Below are positions 1 through 8,825 of a stretch of DNA of 40,436 bases, in pieces; position 1 is the stretch's first letter; every line of letters begins with the position of its first letter. The position numbers and the translations under genes were made by a program. Below the pieces are notes generated by a model that searched no databases, had not been told where the DNA came from, and saw only the letters and a program-made list of their open reading frames with translations. Source of the stretch: Bryobacterales bacterium. GTDB lineage: Bacteria; Acidobacteriota; Terriglobia; Bryobacterales; Bryobacteraceae. Location of the stretch: positions 1 through 40,436 of the forward strand of contig JAEUQE010000056.1 of the NCBI GenBank assembly GCA_016789785.1, given 5' to 3'.

Positions 1-588
1 GATGTCGTAGAGTAATTTCACGCGCGGGGAGCCGACACGCTTGCACATCTCCACACCCCAGGCCGTGTGATCGCACATATAGTCCTTGTGATTCACCTTG
101 CTGTTGAGTAACTCCATACAGATGGTGACGCCGAGATCCTCTGCCTCGGCCTTCACTTTATTGAGGAAAGTGACGCAGTTTTCCAGACCTTCCGAATCCG
201 CCATGCCGTCGCGGTTGCCCGAAAAAAGAATCACGTTGGGCACTTTGGCCGCTTTGGCTTTCTTCAGATTCGCCCGCAGATCCGTTTCGAGGCGGTCATG
301 GTTTTCCAGCCGATTGAGACCGCTGACGATTGTGCTGCATCCCGGCGCCATGGTCGGCGTGAGACCGTATTTCTGCACCACGGGCCATTCGTCGGGCCCG
401 ATGAGGTCGATGCCGACGAGTCCCATCTTGGCCGACTCGCGAGCGAGATCTTCGAGGGGCGTGTCGCGGTAACACCAGCGGCACACCGACTGCTGGAGGC
501 GGCCCTTGCGGGATTTGGTAGCCGTTTGGCTGGCTGCCGAAAGCACCGCCGGGGCGGCCAGGGACGTGGCGAAGTTGCGTCTGGTCAT
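1..588 (-). CDS. Tat-type sugar phosphate isomerase/epimerase (TIM barrel), 3' end cut by window edge
   Basis: Reading the minus strand from the ATG at 588 gives 196 uninterrupted codons that run off the window edge. The N-terminus (MTRRNFATSLAAPAVLSAAS) is a twin-arginine-like signal. It is followed by KMGLVGIDLIGPDEW, YGLTPTMAPGCSTI, AAKVPNVILFSGNRDG, then GVTICMELLNSKVNHKDYM. This is the strand order of the xylose isomerase-like TIM barrel (hydroxypyruvate isomerase-type AP-endonuclease family 2), in which the Glu of MELLN and residues on later strands bind a divalent metal. Such proteins isomerise or epimerise keto-sugars; the substrate cannot be told from the sequence. The family is usually 270-310 residues, so about a third is missing. 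It is divergent from the TolC-like gene. Family confident, exact reaction unknown. Confidence 0.85.
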   Translation of the reverse strand, partial: MTRRNFATSLAAPAVLSAASQTATKSRKGRLQQSVCRWCYRDTPLEDLARESAKMGLVGIDLIGPDEWPVVQKYGLTPTMAPGCSTIVSGLNRLENHDRLETDLRANLKKAKAAKVPNVILFSGNRDGMADSEGLENCVTFLNKVKAEAEDLGVTICMELLNSKVNHKDYMCDHTAWGVEMCKRVGSPRVKLLYDI

Positions 589-602
589 CGTCCGGTATTG
601 TA
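589..602 (-). promoter_or_regulatory. Putative -10 element for a leaderless isomerase mRNA
   Basis: On the minus strand TACAAT (597-602) matches the TATAAT consensus at five of six positions. It is followed by 8 bases and then the ATG at 588. Initiation 7-8 bases after the hexamer would fall on the start codon. No Shine-Dalgarno sequence and no clear -35 box are present. Confidence 0.45.
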
Positions 603-925
603 GCGCCGCCAGAGCGGTGGCGCACGCACCGCATGCCGTGCCAGCCCTCGCGCATGCCGTGTTTCGAGAGTGGGCCGCCGATCGTGCAAACAATACTCCT
701 TCGCAGGGATTGCGCTCATCCAAAGTGGACGCTGGGTAACCTGAACCGGGGCCGTATTCGTCTGGACGAGAAAGCCTTCGGGGAGTGCCCGCGCAGTTCG
801 GGCAGCCGCGGGTTGCCAGGCAAAAGTGACCGGTCCTCGTGCGATACGATTGAAGGGACGGAACTCTCATCGTTCATTCCACGTTTTCTTTTCTTAACGA
901 GCCGAGTCCCAAGGGAATCATTTGA
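603..925. other. Divergent intergenic region without a recognisable gene
   Basis: The segment between the isomerase and TolC-like genes holds only short reading frames that look random. It must carry the promoter of the TolC-like gene; no convincing -35/-10 pair was found, although an AT-richer stretch lies at 875-900. AAGGGA at 911-916 is a plausible ribosome binding site for the ATG at 926. Confidence 0.4.
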
Positions 926-2869
926 ATGAAACAGCCGATTGTTGTGATTGTGATCTGGAGCCTCATCGCCGCTCAAAGCCAGGCCCTGGCTCAGCAGCCC
1001 GGAGCGATGCCAACTCCTACGCCGACTTCGAATTCACGATGGAGCTTCGAGAGTCTCCGCCAGCGACTGCAGCACTATAAGGTCCAGGACATCACCCCCA
1101 TCAACCTGCGCAACAGCAACCGTATTGAATCGCTGCTGCGCGCCGGCCGGATGTACCTCTCCCTGCAGGACGCCATCGCGCTCGCTCTCGAGAACAACCT
1201 CGACATTGAAATCCAGCGCTACGGCCCCCGCCTGGCCGAAGCCGAACTGATGCGCGCACAGGCCGGCGGCTTCATCCGCGGTATTCCGACCTCGCTCAAC
1301 ACGAACACGACCGCAGTGGCATCTTCCGTCACCGGCGGCGGCGGACTTGGTACCTTTCAGGCGCGCGGCGGTGGCGGTGGCGACGGCGCTGCCGCACAAG
1401 CGGGCGGCTTCGTCTTCACTCAGTCCGGTACCGCCATCCCGCAGTTGGACCCCGTGGCTTTTGCCGGGTATGGCTACAACCACCGGTCGAGTATCAATGC
1501 CAACTCGTTCAGCACCGGCGTCCCCGCGACCGTGATCGACAACCAGAGCCCGTTCTTCGGGGTCCAGAAAGGCTTCCTCACCGGGACCAACGTGTCGCTC
1601 GACTTCAATAACAGCCACGTTCGTTCCAACGTGCCTCGCGCGGAAATCAACCCGTTCTACACCGGCAACCTCGGCATCACGATTTCGCAGAACCTCCTGC
1701 GCGGGTTCGGCCGCGCCGTCAACAACCGCTTCATCCGTGTCGCCAAGAACGAGATCACCGTGGCGGACCTCGTCTTCAAACAGCAAGTGATCTCCACGGT
1801 TTCGAGCATCATCAACATCTACTGGGATCTGGTCAGCTTCAACGAAGACGTGAAGGTGAAAAAGCAGGCGCTCGCGCTTGCCGACAAACTCCTCAGCGAT
1901 AACAAGAAGCAAGTGGAGATCGGGACCCTCGCGCCCATCGAAATCGTCCGCGCGGAAGCCGAGGTGGCGCGCAACCAGCAGGATCTGACGATCTCGGAAA
2001 CCCGCCTGCTTCAGCAGGAGACGGTGCTCAAGAACGCACTCAGCCGCACGGGCGTATCGAGCCCGTCGCTTTCAGATGCGCGGGTGGTCCCCACCGATTC
2101 GCTCCGTACGCCGAGTCAGGAGCCGGTCCGCCCGATTCAGGACCTCGTCAACACCGCACTACAAACCCGCCCTGATATGGAGCAGACGCGCCTCAGCATC
2201 GAATCGACAAAGATCGGACTGGAAGGCAGCAAGAGCCAGTTGCGTCCGCAATTGGACCTCAACGCATCCATGCGCAACAACGGTCTTGCCGGCTCGGTGA
2301 ATACGATTCCGATTCCTGGCCTTCCCCCGGGCGTTGGTTTCACGCCGCAGGCAAATCCTTATTTCCTCGGCGGCTATGGATCGGTGCTGCGGCAGATCTT
2401 CTCCCGCAACTTCCCCGACTACAGCATCGGCTTCCAATTGAGTATTCCGATCAACAACCGTCAGGCGCGCGCGGACATGGCCAACGACTTGCTCCGCCTT
2501 CGCCAGCAGGAACTCCGCCAGCAGGTCCAGATCAACCAGATCCGCGTGGAAGTGCAGAACGCGTTGATCGCGTTGCAGCAGGCGAGCGCAAGCTATCAGG
2601 CTGCGAACAAGTCGCGCATCTTCGCCGAGCAGACACTGGATGCCGAGCAGAAGAAGTACTCGCTTGGCGCATCCACCATCTTCTTTGTGATTCAGGCACA
2701 GCGCGATCTCGCCGTGGCGCAAGGCAATGAAGTCGCCGCGCTTGCGTCCTATAGCCGCGCTCGCGTCTCGCTGGATCAGTCGCTCGGCGCAACGCTCGAC
2801 GCGAACAACATCTCCATCGACGAAGCCCGCAAGGGCCAGGTGTCGCGTGCACCGTCGGCACTGCCGTAG
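926..2869 (+). CDS. TolC family outer membrane efflux protein
   Basis: 647 residues. A Sec signal peptide (residues 1-22, cleavage after ALA) is followed by two outer-membrane efflux repeats of the TolC fold. The first carries LSLQDAIALALENNLDIEIQ (about residues 77-96); the second runs from about 390 with TALQTRPDMEQTRLSIEST and ends in long amphipathic helices (QVQINQIRVEVQNALIALQQ). These trimeric proteins form the outer-membrane/periplasmic duct of RND, ABC or MFS exporters. At 647 residues it is longer than classical TolC (about 490); part of the excess is a Gly/Ala-rich segment near residues 134-165 plus a poorly conserved N-terminal region. No pump or adaptor gene is adjacent, so the partner is unknown. 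The chosen ATG is preceded by AAGGGA (911-916) and gives a clean signal peptide. Confidence 0.9.
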   Translation: MKQPIVVIVIWSLIAAQSQALAQQPGAMPTPTPTSNSRWSFESLRQRLQHYKVQDITPINLRNSNRIESLLRAGRMYLSLQDAIALALENNLDIEIQRYGPRLAEAELMRAQAGGFIRGIPTSLNTNTTAVASSVTGGGGLGTFQARGGGGGDGAAAQAGGFVFTQSGTAIPQLDPVAFAGYGYNHRSSINANSFSTGVPATVIDNQSPFFGVQKGFLTGTNVSLDFNNSHVRSNVPRAEINPFYTGNLGITISQNLLRGFGRAVNNRFIRVAKNEITVADLVFKQQVISTVSSIINIYWDLVSFNEDVKVKKQALALADKLLSDNKKQVEIGTLAPIEIVRAEAEVARNQQDLTISETRLLQQETVLKNALSRTGVSSPSLSDARVVPTDSLRTPSQEPVRPIQDLVNTALQTRPDMEQTRLSIESTKIGLEGSKSQLRPQLDLNASMRNNGLAGSVNTIPIPGLPPGVGFTPQANPYFLGGYGSVLRQIFSRNFPDYSIGFQLSIPINNRQARADMANDLLRLRQQELRQQVQINQIRVEVQNALIALQQASASYQAANKSRIFAEQTLDAEQKKYSLGASTIFFVIQAQRDLAVAQGNEVAALASYSRARVSLDQSLGATLDANNISIDEARKGQVSRAPSALP

Positions 2870-2881
2870 ACACGGGCCTCA

Positions 2882-2899
2882 ACGATATACTGATTGGCC
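2882..2899 (+). promoter_or_regulatory. Promoter -10 (TATACT) abutting the PSD1 start codon
   Basis: TATACT (2886-2891) lies 8 bases before the ATG at 2900, so transcription should begin at or next to the start codon. It is part of the 11-base string ACGATATACTG, which recurs upstream of ilvD (16334-16344) and of the DUF1592 gene (23883-23893, minus). No Shine-Dalgarno sequence is present. Confidence 0.55.
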
Positions 2900-5245
2900 A
2901 TGGGGCTCTGGCTGCTGTGGCTGCTGATTCCATCATCTTTCGGCGCGGTCGACTACGCCTCGCAGATCCGTCCGCTATTTGAACGCCATTGCTACGGCTG
3001 CCATGGGCCGAAGGTCGCCATGCATGGTCTTCGTATGGACCAGCGCGCATCGGTCCGCAAAGGCGGCGAGTCCGGCGTGCCGGCGCTGGTTGCCGGCAAC
3101 AGCAAGCAAAGTCTGATCTACCGTTACGTGGCCGGGCTGGATAAGAACGTCAAGATGCCGCCTGCGGGTCCCGGCCTCAGTGCGGCGGAGCGCAGTCTTG
3201 TCGAAAAGTGGATCGATGATGGCGCCGCATGGCCCGACGATGGCAGCACTGTAGCCGATGAGAAGTTCACGCGAGGCGCCAGACATTGGGCCTTTCAACC
3301 TGTGCGATCACCCTCCGTTCCGGGAGTTCGCGACCGTGCCTGGGTCCGCAATCCGATCGATGCGTTCGTGCTCGCAAAGCTCGAGGCGAAGGGCTGGAAG
3401 CCATCGCCCGCCGCGGGTGCGCGGCAGTTGCTGCGGCGTCTCTACTTCGATCTCACCGGCTTGCCTCCGACGTTGCTCGAACAGCAGCGCGACGGTCCGC
3501 TCGATGCGCTCATTGATGAGTTGCTGGAACGTCCCGCGTATGGGGAACGATGGGCGAGGCACTGGCTGGACGTGGTGCGCTATGGCGAATCGAATGGCTA
3601 CGAGCGCGACGGCCACAAGCCGCAAGTGTGGAAGTATCGTGACTATGTGATTCGCGCATTCAACGAAGACAAGCCGTTTGACCGCTTCCTGATTGAGCAA
3701 CTCGCAGGCGATGAGGTCGATCCGCCGACCGCGCAGACGCTGATCGCGACTGGGTATCATCGTCTGGGTCCATGGGACGATGAACCTGCCGATCCGCCCA
3801 CCGATCGCTACGATCAACTCGACGACATTCTCTCCACGACCTCGCAGGCGTTTCTCGGATTGACGCTCGGCTGCGCGCGCTGCCACAACCATAAGTTCGA
3901 GCCGCTCACTGCTGCCGACTACTATTCGATGGTCGCGATCTTCCATGGTCTGGAACGGCCTCGCAATGGACGCACTGAACTTGACCGGCCCATCGGAACG
4001 CTTGCGGAGCTTGCGCGGGAACAGGAACGCGATGCGAAGATCGCGCCGCTTGCGAAGCAGATCGCGAAGCTGAAGGAACCGTTCAAGACCAAAGAGAAGA
4101 ACTGGGAAGAGAAGATTCCTTCGGATGTGCAACGCGAGATCGCGCGGCTGGAAGAGCAGATTCAGGCACTGCGCCGCGCTACTCCGGATCTGCCTCGTGG
4201 CTATTTTCTCGAGGAACCGAAGCCCACGCCGCCACAGACCTTCGTGTTGATTCGCGGCAAACCCGGCGCGCACGGTCCCGAGGTGCCACCAGCGGTGCCC
4301 GCGATCCTTGCTCAGCAGCAACCCGTGTTTCTTGCACCCGATCGCACCAGCCGCCGGCGGCTCACGCTGGCCCAGTGGCTCGCTTCAAAGTCGAATCCGC
4401 TCACGGCGCGTGTGATTGTGAATCGCGTGTGGATGTGGCACTTCGGTGAAGGCCTGGTGCGTACGCCGTCCGACTTCGGACTGATGGGCCAACCGCCAAC
4501 GCATCCGGAACTGCTCGACTGGCTTGCCGCATGGTTCATGGACAACGGATGGAGCTTGAAGAAGCTGCACAAGTTGATCCTGACCTCGAACACATGGCGG
4601 ATGTCGAAGTCGATGGTGCCTGCCTATCAAGCCGCGGACCCGGAGAATCTTCTGTTGTGGCGCATGCCCTACCGGCGCCTGGAGGCTGAAGCCATTCGCG
4701 ACGCGATGCTCGCCGTCAGCGGCCGTTTGAATCGCAAGATGTATGGGCCGAGCGTGTTTCCCGCAGTGCAGGCGCAGGCCTTGGAAGGCTCTTCGGATCC
4801 CGATAAGATCTGGAAGGCTTCGCCCGAAGAGGATGCGTCGCGGCGCAGTGTTTACGTGTTCGTGAAGCGCTCCTTGATTCTTCCGATGCTCGAGATGCTG
4901 GATCTCTGCGATACGGCGCGATCGTCGGCGCAACGCATGACCACGAGTGTTCCCACACAGGCTCTCACGTTGTTCAACGGCGAGTTCGTGAACCAACAGG
5001 CGCGTTATCTTGCGGGCCGTCTGATCGGCGAGGCCGGCGCGGACCGTTCCGCGCAGATCCGCTTGGGGTACCGGTTGGCACTGGCTCGCGAGGCATCGGA
5101 CAAGGAGCTTCGAGAGATGCTGGCGTTTCTGGAACGCGAGGAAGCAGCGCTCGCTGCGCAGGATGCGGGCAATGCGCGGCTGCGTGCGCTGGAACAATTG
5201 GCTCGTGTGATGTTCAACATGAATGAGTTTGTCTATGTCGATTGA
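2900..5245 (+). CDS. PSD1 / planctomycete-type cytochrome c protein (PSCyt1-DUF1549-DUF1553)
   Basis: 781 residues from the ATG at 2900; a TTG at 2894 would add only two residues. A short signal peptide (MGLWLLWLLIPSSFGA) leads into a cytochrome c-like PSCyt1 domain with a CYGCH heme site at residues 31-35. DUF1549 follows (RNPIDAFVLAKLEAKGWKPS, then GERWARHWLDVVRY) and contains a second heme-like motif, CARCH, in GCARCHNHKFEPL. The C-terminal half is DUF1553/PSD1 (NPLTARVIVNRVWMWHFGEG, GWSLKKLHKLILTSNTWRMS). A charged helical insert lies around residues 375-430. These exported proteins are abundant in Planctomycetes and Solibacter and are linked by context to polysaccharide use; their biochemistry is not established. 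First gene of a three-gene operon; its end overlaps the DUF1501 start. Confidence 0.92.
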   Translation: MGLWLLWLLIPSSFGAVDYASQIRPLFERHCYGCHGPKVAMHGLRMDQRASVRKGGESGVPALVAGNSKQSLIYRYVAGLDKNVKMPPAGPGLSAAERSLVEKWIDDGAAWPDDGSTVADEKFTRGARHWAFQPVRSPSVPGVRDRAWVRNPIDAFVLAKLEAKGWKPSPAAGARQLLRRLYFDLTGLPPTLLEQQRDGPLDALIDELLERPAYGERWARHWLDVVRYGESNGYERDGHKPQVWKYRDYVIRAFNEDKPFDRFLIEQLAGDEVDPPTAQTLIATGYHRLGPWDDEPADPPTDRYDQLDDILSTTSQAFLGLTLGCARCHNHKFEPLTAADYYSMVAIFHGLERPRNGRTELDRPIGTLAELAREQERDAKIAPLAKQIAKLKEPFKTKEKNWEEKIPSDVQREIARLEEQIQALRRATPDLPRGYFLEEPKPTPPQTFVLIRGKPGAHGPEVPPAVPAILAQQQPVFLAPDRTSRRRLTLAQWLASKSNPLTARVIVNRVWMWHFGEGLVRTPSDFGLMGQPPTHPELLDWLAAWFMDNGWSLKKLHKLILTSNTWRMSKSMVPAYQAADPENLLLWRMPYRRLEAEAIRDAMLAVSGRLNRKMYGPSVFPAVQAQALEGSSDPDKIWKASPEEDASRRSVYVFVKRSLILPMLEMLDLCDTARSSAQRMTTSVPTQALTLFNGEFVNQQARYLAGRLIGEAGADRSAQIRLGYRLALAREASDKELREMLAFLEREEAALAAQDAGNARLRALEQLARVMFNMNEFVYVD

Positions 5246-6689
5246 TCGCTTCGTTCCGAATCCAACTCCATGCCGGCGCTCGCGGCGTGAGTTCTTGTGG
5301 GAAGTGGGCGGAGGCTTCGCGGGGCTTGCGCTGATTGACCTGCTGACACGAACCGGCGCGTTCGCCGCACCGGCCGCGGCCAAGAGTCCGCTCGCGGCCA
5401 AAGCTCCGCACTTCACCGCGAAGGCGAAGCGCTGTGTGTTCCTCTTCATGAACGGCGCGCCAAGCCAGGTGGATACCTTTGATCCGAAGCCCATGCTGAC
5501 GAAATTCGACGGCACGAAGTATCAGGGTCCACTCGCCGTCGGATCGAACGGCCGGCCCGTGGGCTACCTGATGAAGTCGCCTTTCGAGTTCAAGCCTCAT
5601 GGCCAGAGCGGGCTCGAGATCAGCAGCCTGTTTCCACACACCAGCCGTTTTGCCGATGATCTGTGTGTGATCCGGAGCATGTACACCGACACCGCGGCAC
5701 ATGCGTCGGGATGCCTGCAGATGAACACGGGCAATGTGCTGATCGGCAAGCCGAGCCTGGGATCGTGGTTGAGCTACGGGCTCGGCACGGAGAACGAGAG
5801 TCTGCCGTCGTTCGTTGTGATGACGGACCCGCGCGGTGGGCCGATCAGCGGCGCATCGAACTGGACCGCGGGGTACATGCCCGCTGCCTATCAAGGCACG
5901 ATGTTCCGTTCGGCGGGAGCGCCCGTGCTTGATCTCGCGACGCCGGCGGGCACCAGTGATCGCACGCAGAGGCATGCGCTTGATCTGCTGGGAGCGCTCA
6001 ATCGCGAGCATCTTGAGGCGCATGAAGGCGAGAACGAACTTGCCGCGCGCATCTACTCCTATGAGCTTGCGTATCGCATGCAAACCGCGGCTGCGGATAC
6101 GGTGGACCTTTCGAAGGAGAGCATACAGACGCAGGAGATGTATGGTCTGCACAACAAGCTCACCGCGGACTTCGGTCGCAAGTGCCTCATCACGCGACGG
6201 CTATTGGAGCGTGGCGTGCGATTCGTGCAGTTGTATTCGGGCGGCGGCCACATTGAAGACACGTGGGATGGCCACAACGATTGCATCACGAACCACACGC
6301 TGCATGCCGGTGAAACCGATCAACCTATTGCGGCGCTGATGACCGATCTGAAGCGCAGCGGCCTTTGGGACGATACGCTCATCCTGTGGGGCGGGGAATT
6401 CGGGCGCACCCCCACCAGCGAAGGCGTCAGCAAACCGGGGCGCGATCACGATTGGCATGGCTTCTCGATGTGGCTTGCCGGTGGAGGCGTGAAGGGTGGG
6501 CAGGCGATCGGCGCAACGGATGAGTTGGGCTTCGAAGCAGTAGAGGATCGTTGTCATGTTTCGGACCTGCATGCCACGGTGCTTCACCTGATGGGGCTTG
6601 ATCACACGAAGCTCACTTACTTCCATCAGGGCCTGAACCAACGCATCACCGGTGTTCGCGGGAACGTGGTGAGGAAAGTACTTGCATGA
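5223..6689 (+). CDS. DUF1501 domain protein, Tat-exported, sulfatase-fold
   Basis: 488 residues. SRREFLWEVGGGFAG is a twin-arginine signal preceding a hydrophobic segment (residues about 19-50). The body is a DUF1501 protein, an alkaline phosphatase/sulfatase-fold family: KRCVFLFMNGAPSQVDTFDP near the N-terminus, HASGCLQMNTG in the middle, and WGGEFGRTPTSEG and GRDHDWHGFSMWLAGGG in the C-terminal part, which carry likely metal-binding Asp/His residues. The start overlaps the preceding PSD1 gene by 23 bases; an alternative ATG at 5235 overlaps by 11. DUF1501 and PSD1 genes are co-encoded across Planctomycetes and Acidobacteria, so a joint exported assembly is likely, but the substrate is unknown. 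The last bases overlap the sulfatase start (ATGA). Confidence 0.92.
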   Translation: MSLSMSIDRFVPNPTPCRRSRREFLWEVGGGFAGLALIDLLTRTGAFAAPAAAKSPLAAKAPHFTAKAKRCVFLFMNGAPSQVDTFDPKPMLTKFDGTKYQGPLAVGSNGRPVGYLMKSPFEFKPHGQSGLEISSLFPHTSRFADDLCVIRSMYTDTAAHASGCLQMNTGNVLIGKPSLGSWLSYGLGTENESLPSFVVMTDPRGGPISGASNWTAGYMPAAYQGTMFRSAGAPVLDLATPAGTSDRTQRHALDLLGALNREHLEAHEGENELAARIYSYELAYRMQTAAADTVDLSKESIQTQEMYGLHNKLTADFGRKCLITRRLLERGVRFVQLYSGGGHIEDTWDGHNDCITNHTLHAGETDQPIAALMTDLKRSGLWDDTLILWGGEFGRTPTSEGVSKPGRDHDWHGFSMWLAGGGVKGGQAIGATDELGFEAVEDRCHVSDLHATVLHLMGLDHTKLTYFHQGLNQRITGVRGNVVRKVLA

Positions 6690-8101
6690 ATCGGCGTTCG
6701 TTTCTTACGGGTGTTCTTGGGACTTCGCTGGCGTCTCTGCACGCCGCGGGCAAACAGCCCAATGTTCTGTTTCTGCCGGTCGACGATCTCAACGATTGGG
6801 TGGAAGACTTCGGAGGCCATCCGCAGACGGTCACTCCGCACATCCATCAATTGGGCCAGAGCGGGGTTCGCTTTCAACGCGCCTATTGCCAGGCCCCGAT
6901 GTGCAATCCATCGCGCGCGAGCCTGCTCACGGGCTTGCGGCCCACTTCGACCGGTGTGTACGAGAACGACGATACGTGGCGCGACGGCGCGCCGGACGCC
7001 GTGACGCTGCCGGCGTACTTCAAGCAGAATGGGTATCGCGTGGAGGGCTGCGGCAAGATCTTCCACAGCAAGCAGACCGACTTCGGCAGCTTCGACGCCT
7101 ACTTGAGAGACTCCGACGGTGAAGGCTACAAGGGCAAGCGCCCGAATCAGCCGCTGGCAATCGGGAAGAAGAACTTCGATTGGGGCCCGTTGGATGTACC
7201 CGACGAAGCAACACCGGATTTCAAGGTGGCGCAGTATGCGACGGACTTCCTCGGACGCAAGCAGGAGAAGCCTTTCTTTCTTGCTTGTGGATTCGTGAAG
7301 CCGCACCTGCCCTGGTACGCGCCTCGCCAATACTTCGATAAGTTCAAGGGCATGGATGTGAAGCTGCCTGCGTATCGCAAGGGCGACCTGGACGATGTGC
7401 CGCGTTCGGCGATCCGCGCGCAGGGTTTGGAACTCCACGGGGCCATCACGAAGAGCAATCGCTGGCAGGAGGCGGTGGCCGCGTATCTGGCCTGCATCCA
7501 TTACACGGATGCGAACGTGGGGCGTGTGCTGCGCGCGCTGGATGCCAGTCCTCATCGTGACAATACGATCGTGGTGCTGTTTGGCGATCATGGCTGGCAC
7601 TTGGGCGAGAAAGACCACTGGCAGAAGTTCACGCTGTGGGAACGTTCGTGCCGGGCGCCGCTGATCATTCGTACACCGGCGATGGCGAGTGGCAAACGCA
7701 AGGATTGCCAGCGAGTGGTGGAGTTTCTGGATATCTATCCGACGCTGGTGGATCTGTGCGCGCTGCCTGCGAAGAAGGATCTGGAAGGGCGATCGTTGCG
7801 GCCACTGCTCGACAATCCCGATGCGAAGTGGGATCGCGCCGCCGTCACATCGAACGGCGCGGACCGGATCACGGTGCGCACGGCGGAATGGCGCTACAGC
7901 CGCTACTCCGATGGCGAGGAGCTTTACGACGAACGGTCGGATCTGAACGAATGGACCAACCTTGCGGCACGTGCGGAGCATGACGCCGTGAAGAAGCGGC
8001 TGGCGGGGTTGCTCCCTGCGAATGCGAATCGCAAGAAGCTTCGAAGTTGGGATGGGCTTTCGCTGGACGAGAAGCAGAGGCTTCGCGGCCGGGCGATGTA
8101 G
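6686..8101 (+). CDS. Exported sulfatase, iduronate-2-sulfatase-like (S1 family)
   Basis: 471 residues. The N-terminus MNRRSFLTGVLGTSLASLHA is a Tat-like signal. The sulfatase signature CNPSRASLLTG starts at Cys73, the residue converted to formylglycine in this family (C-x-P-S-R). Metal ligands include Asp33 and Asp34 (PVDDLND) and the FGDHGWHLGEKDHW segment. The opening DDLNDWV, GGHPQTVTPHI and the FVKPHLPWYAPRQYF segment match iduronate-2-sulfatase-like enzymes of Planctomycetes. It would hydrolyse sulfate esters from polysaccharides outside the cytoplasm; substrate specificity cannot be read. The start overlaps the DUF1501 stop by four bases, so translation is probably coupled. Activation requires a formylglycine-generating enzyme, not encoded in this window. 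Confidence 0.92.
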   Translation: MNRRSFLTGVLGTSLASLHAAGKQPNVLFLPVDDLNDWVEDFGGHPQTVTPHIHQLGQSGVRFQRAYCQAPMCNPSRASLLTGLRPTSTGVYENDDTWRDGAPDAVTLPAYFKQNGYRVEGCGKIFHSKQTDFGSFDAYLRDSDGEGYKGKRPNQPLAIGKKNFDWGPLDVPDEATPDFKVAQYATDFLGRKQEKPFFLACGFVKPHLPWYAPRQYFDKFKGMDVKLPAYRKGDLDDVPRSAIRAQGLELHGAITKSNRWQEAVAAYLACIHYTDANVGRVLRALDASPHRDNTIVVLFGDHGWHLGEKDHWQKFTLWERSCRAPLIIRTPAMASGKRKDCQRVVEFLDIYPTLVDLCALPAKKDLEGRSLRPLLDNPDAKWDRAAVTSNGADRITVRTAEWRYSRYSDGEELYDERSDLNEWTNLAARAEHDAVKKRLAGLLPANANRKKLRSWDGLSLDEKQRLRGRAM

Positions 8102-8342
8102 AGGGCGCGCAAGCCGGGGTTGCCAGCCGCAGTACTGCCGGCCGCGCCGAGACTGCTTCGCCGGCCTAGGGGTCTTGGGGTTGTGAATGAGTCAAGTTTT
8201 GGTGAACGCGCACACAACACCATTCGCCTCCCGCTGACCGGTGCGGAGGCGCCGCAGTTCGTCGGCCGGAAGCGGCTTCGAATGCGTCCCTGAGCGGCGT
8301 TTGCCTGGAAGGGCCAGATCCCAATTCTCGGGAGGCTAAACG

Positions 8343-8435
8343 ATGATGGCCGCGCTTAGCGTGACCGTATATGCCGCAATTGAATTGACAGGCGCACCGA
8401 TGCCGACTCAGCCATCATGCACCGACGCATCATAA
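8343..8435 (+). CDS. Doubtful 30-residue ORF with a good ribosome binding site
   Basis: ATGATG at 8343 follows GGGAGG by about seven bases. It encodes 30 residues with a hydrophobic N-terminal half (MMAALSVTVYAAIELTG), then a Pro/Thr/Ser-rich end. The arms ATGATGGC (8343-8350) and GCCATCAT (8411-8418) form an inverted repeat around the frame. Nothing is recognised; it may be chance. Confidence 0.15.
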   Translation: MMAALSVTVYAAIELTGAPMPTQPSCTDAS

Positions 8436-8813
8436 CAAGACTGACTCGTCGGTCTGAGACGGAGCCTCGCTAGAGATTCGTCTGGGTGCAAGGCAAGGTG
8501 AATGCGATCGCTGAGGTCCCAGACGCCAACCGCCCTTCTGCCGCCGTCGATCCCGACCTGGTGAAGGCGGGGTCGGCCGCGGGTGGTTCACCGGGCCCAG
8601 GCAGGGCCTCGGTAGGACCGTCGGGGCGCCAGGCGGAAGCCTGCGGTACCGTAGCCGGCTCCAGTTCCTTCGGCCTACGGAGTCACGATAAGCCCGGAAT
8701 GAAGAGTATTGGGGCAGCCGTGCATGATCGGCGCCTGCCGGCTTCCGCCGGTCACTGTGTCAGGCCTTCGAGGAAGTTGACGACGCATGTATGCGCCGGG
8801 TTGGCGGTTGCGA

Positions 8814-8825
8814 GACAATCGGGCT
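8814..8825 (+). promoter_or_regulatory. Possible -10 (GACAAT) for a leaderless glycosidase mRNA
   Basis: GACAAT (8814-8819) matches TATAAT at four positions and lies 6 bases before the ATG at 8826. A TTGACG at 8777-8782 is too far away (31 bases) to be a normal -35 partner. Confidence 0.3.

Larger units (their letters stand above)
8102..8825. other. Gene-poor spacer with palindromes and one doubtful small ORF
   Basis: This 724-base stretch has no recognisable gene or RNA gene. It contains a REP-like palindrome CCGGC-TTCC-GCCGG (8738-8751) of the same type as those clustered at 18053-18685. One tiny frame (8343-8435, 30 codons) is preceded by GGAGG at 8331-8335 with correct spacing. A longer plus-strand open frame at 8486-9052 has no family-like features and runs out of frame into the next gene. 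Confidence 0.5.
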
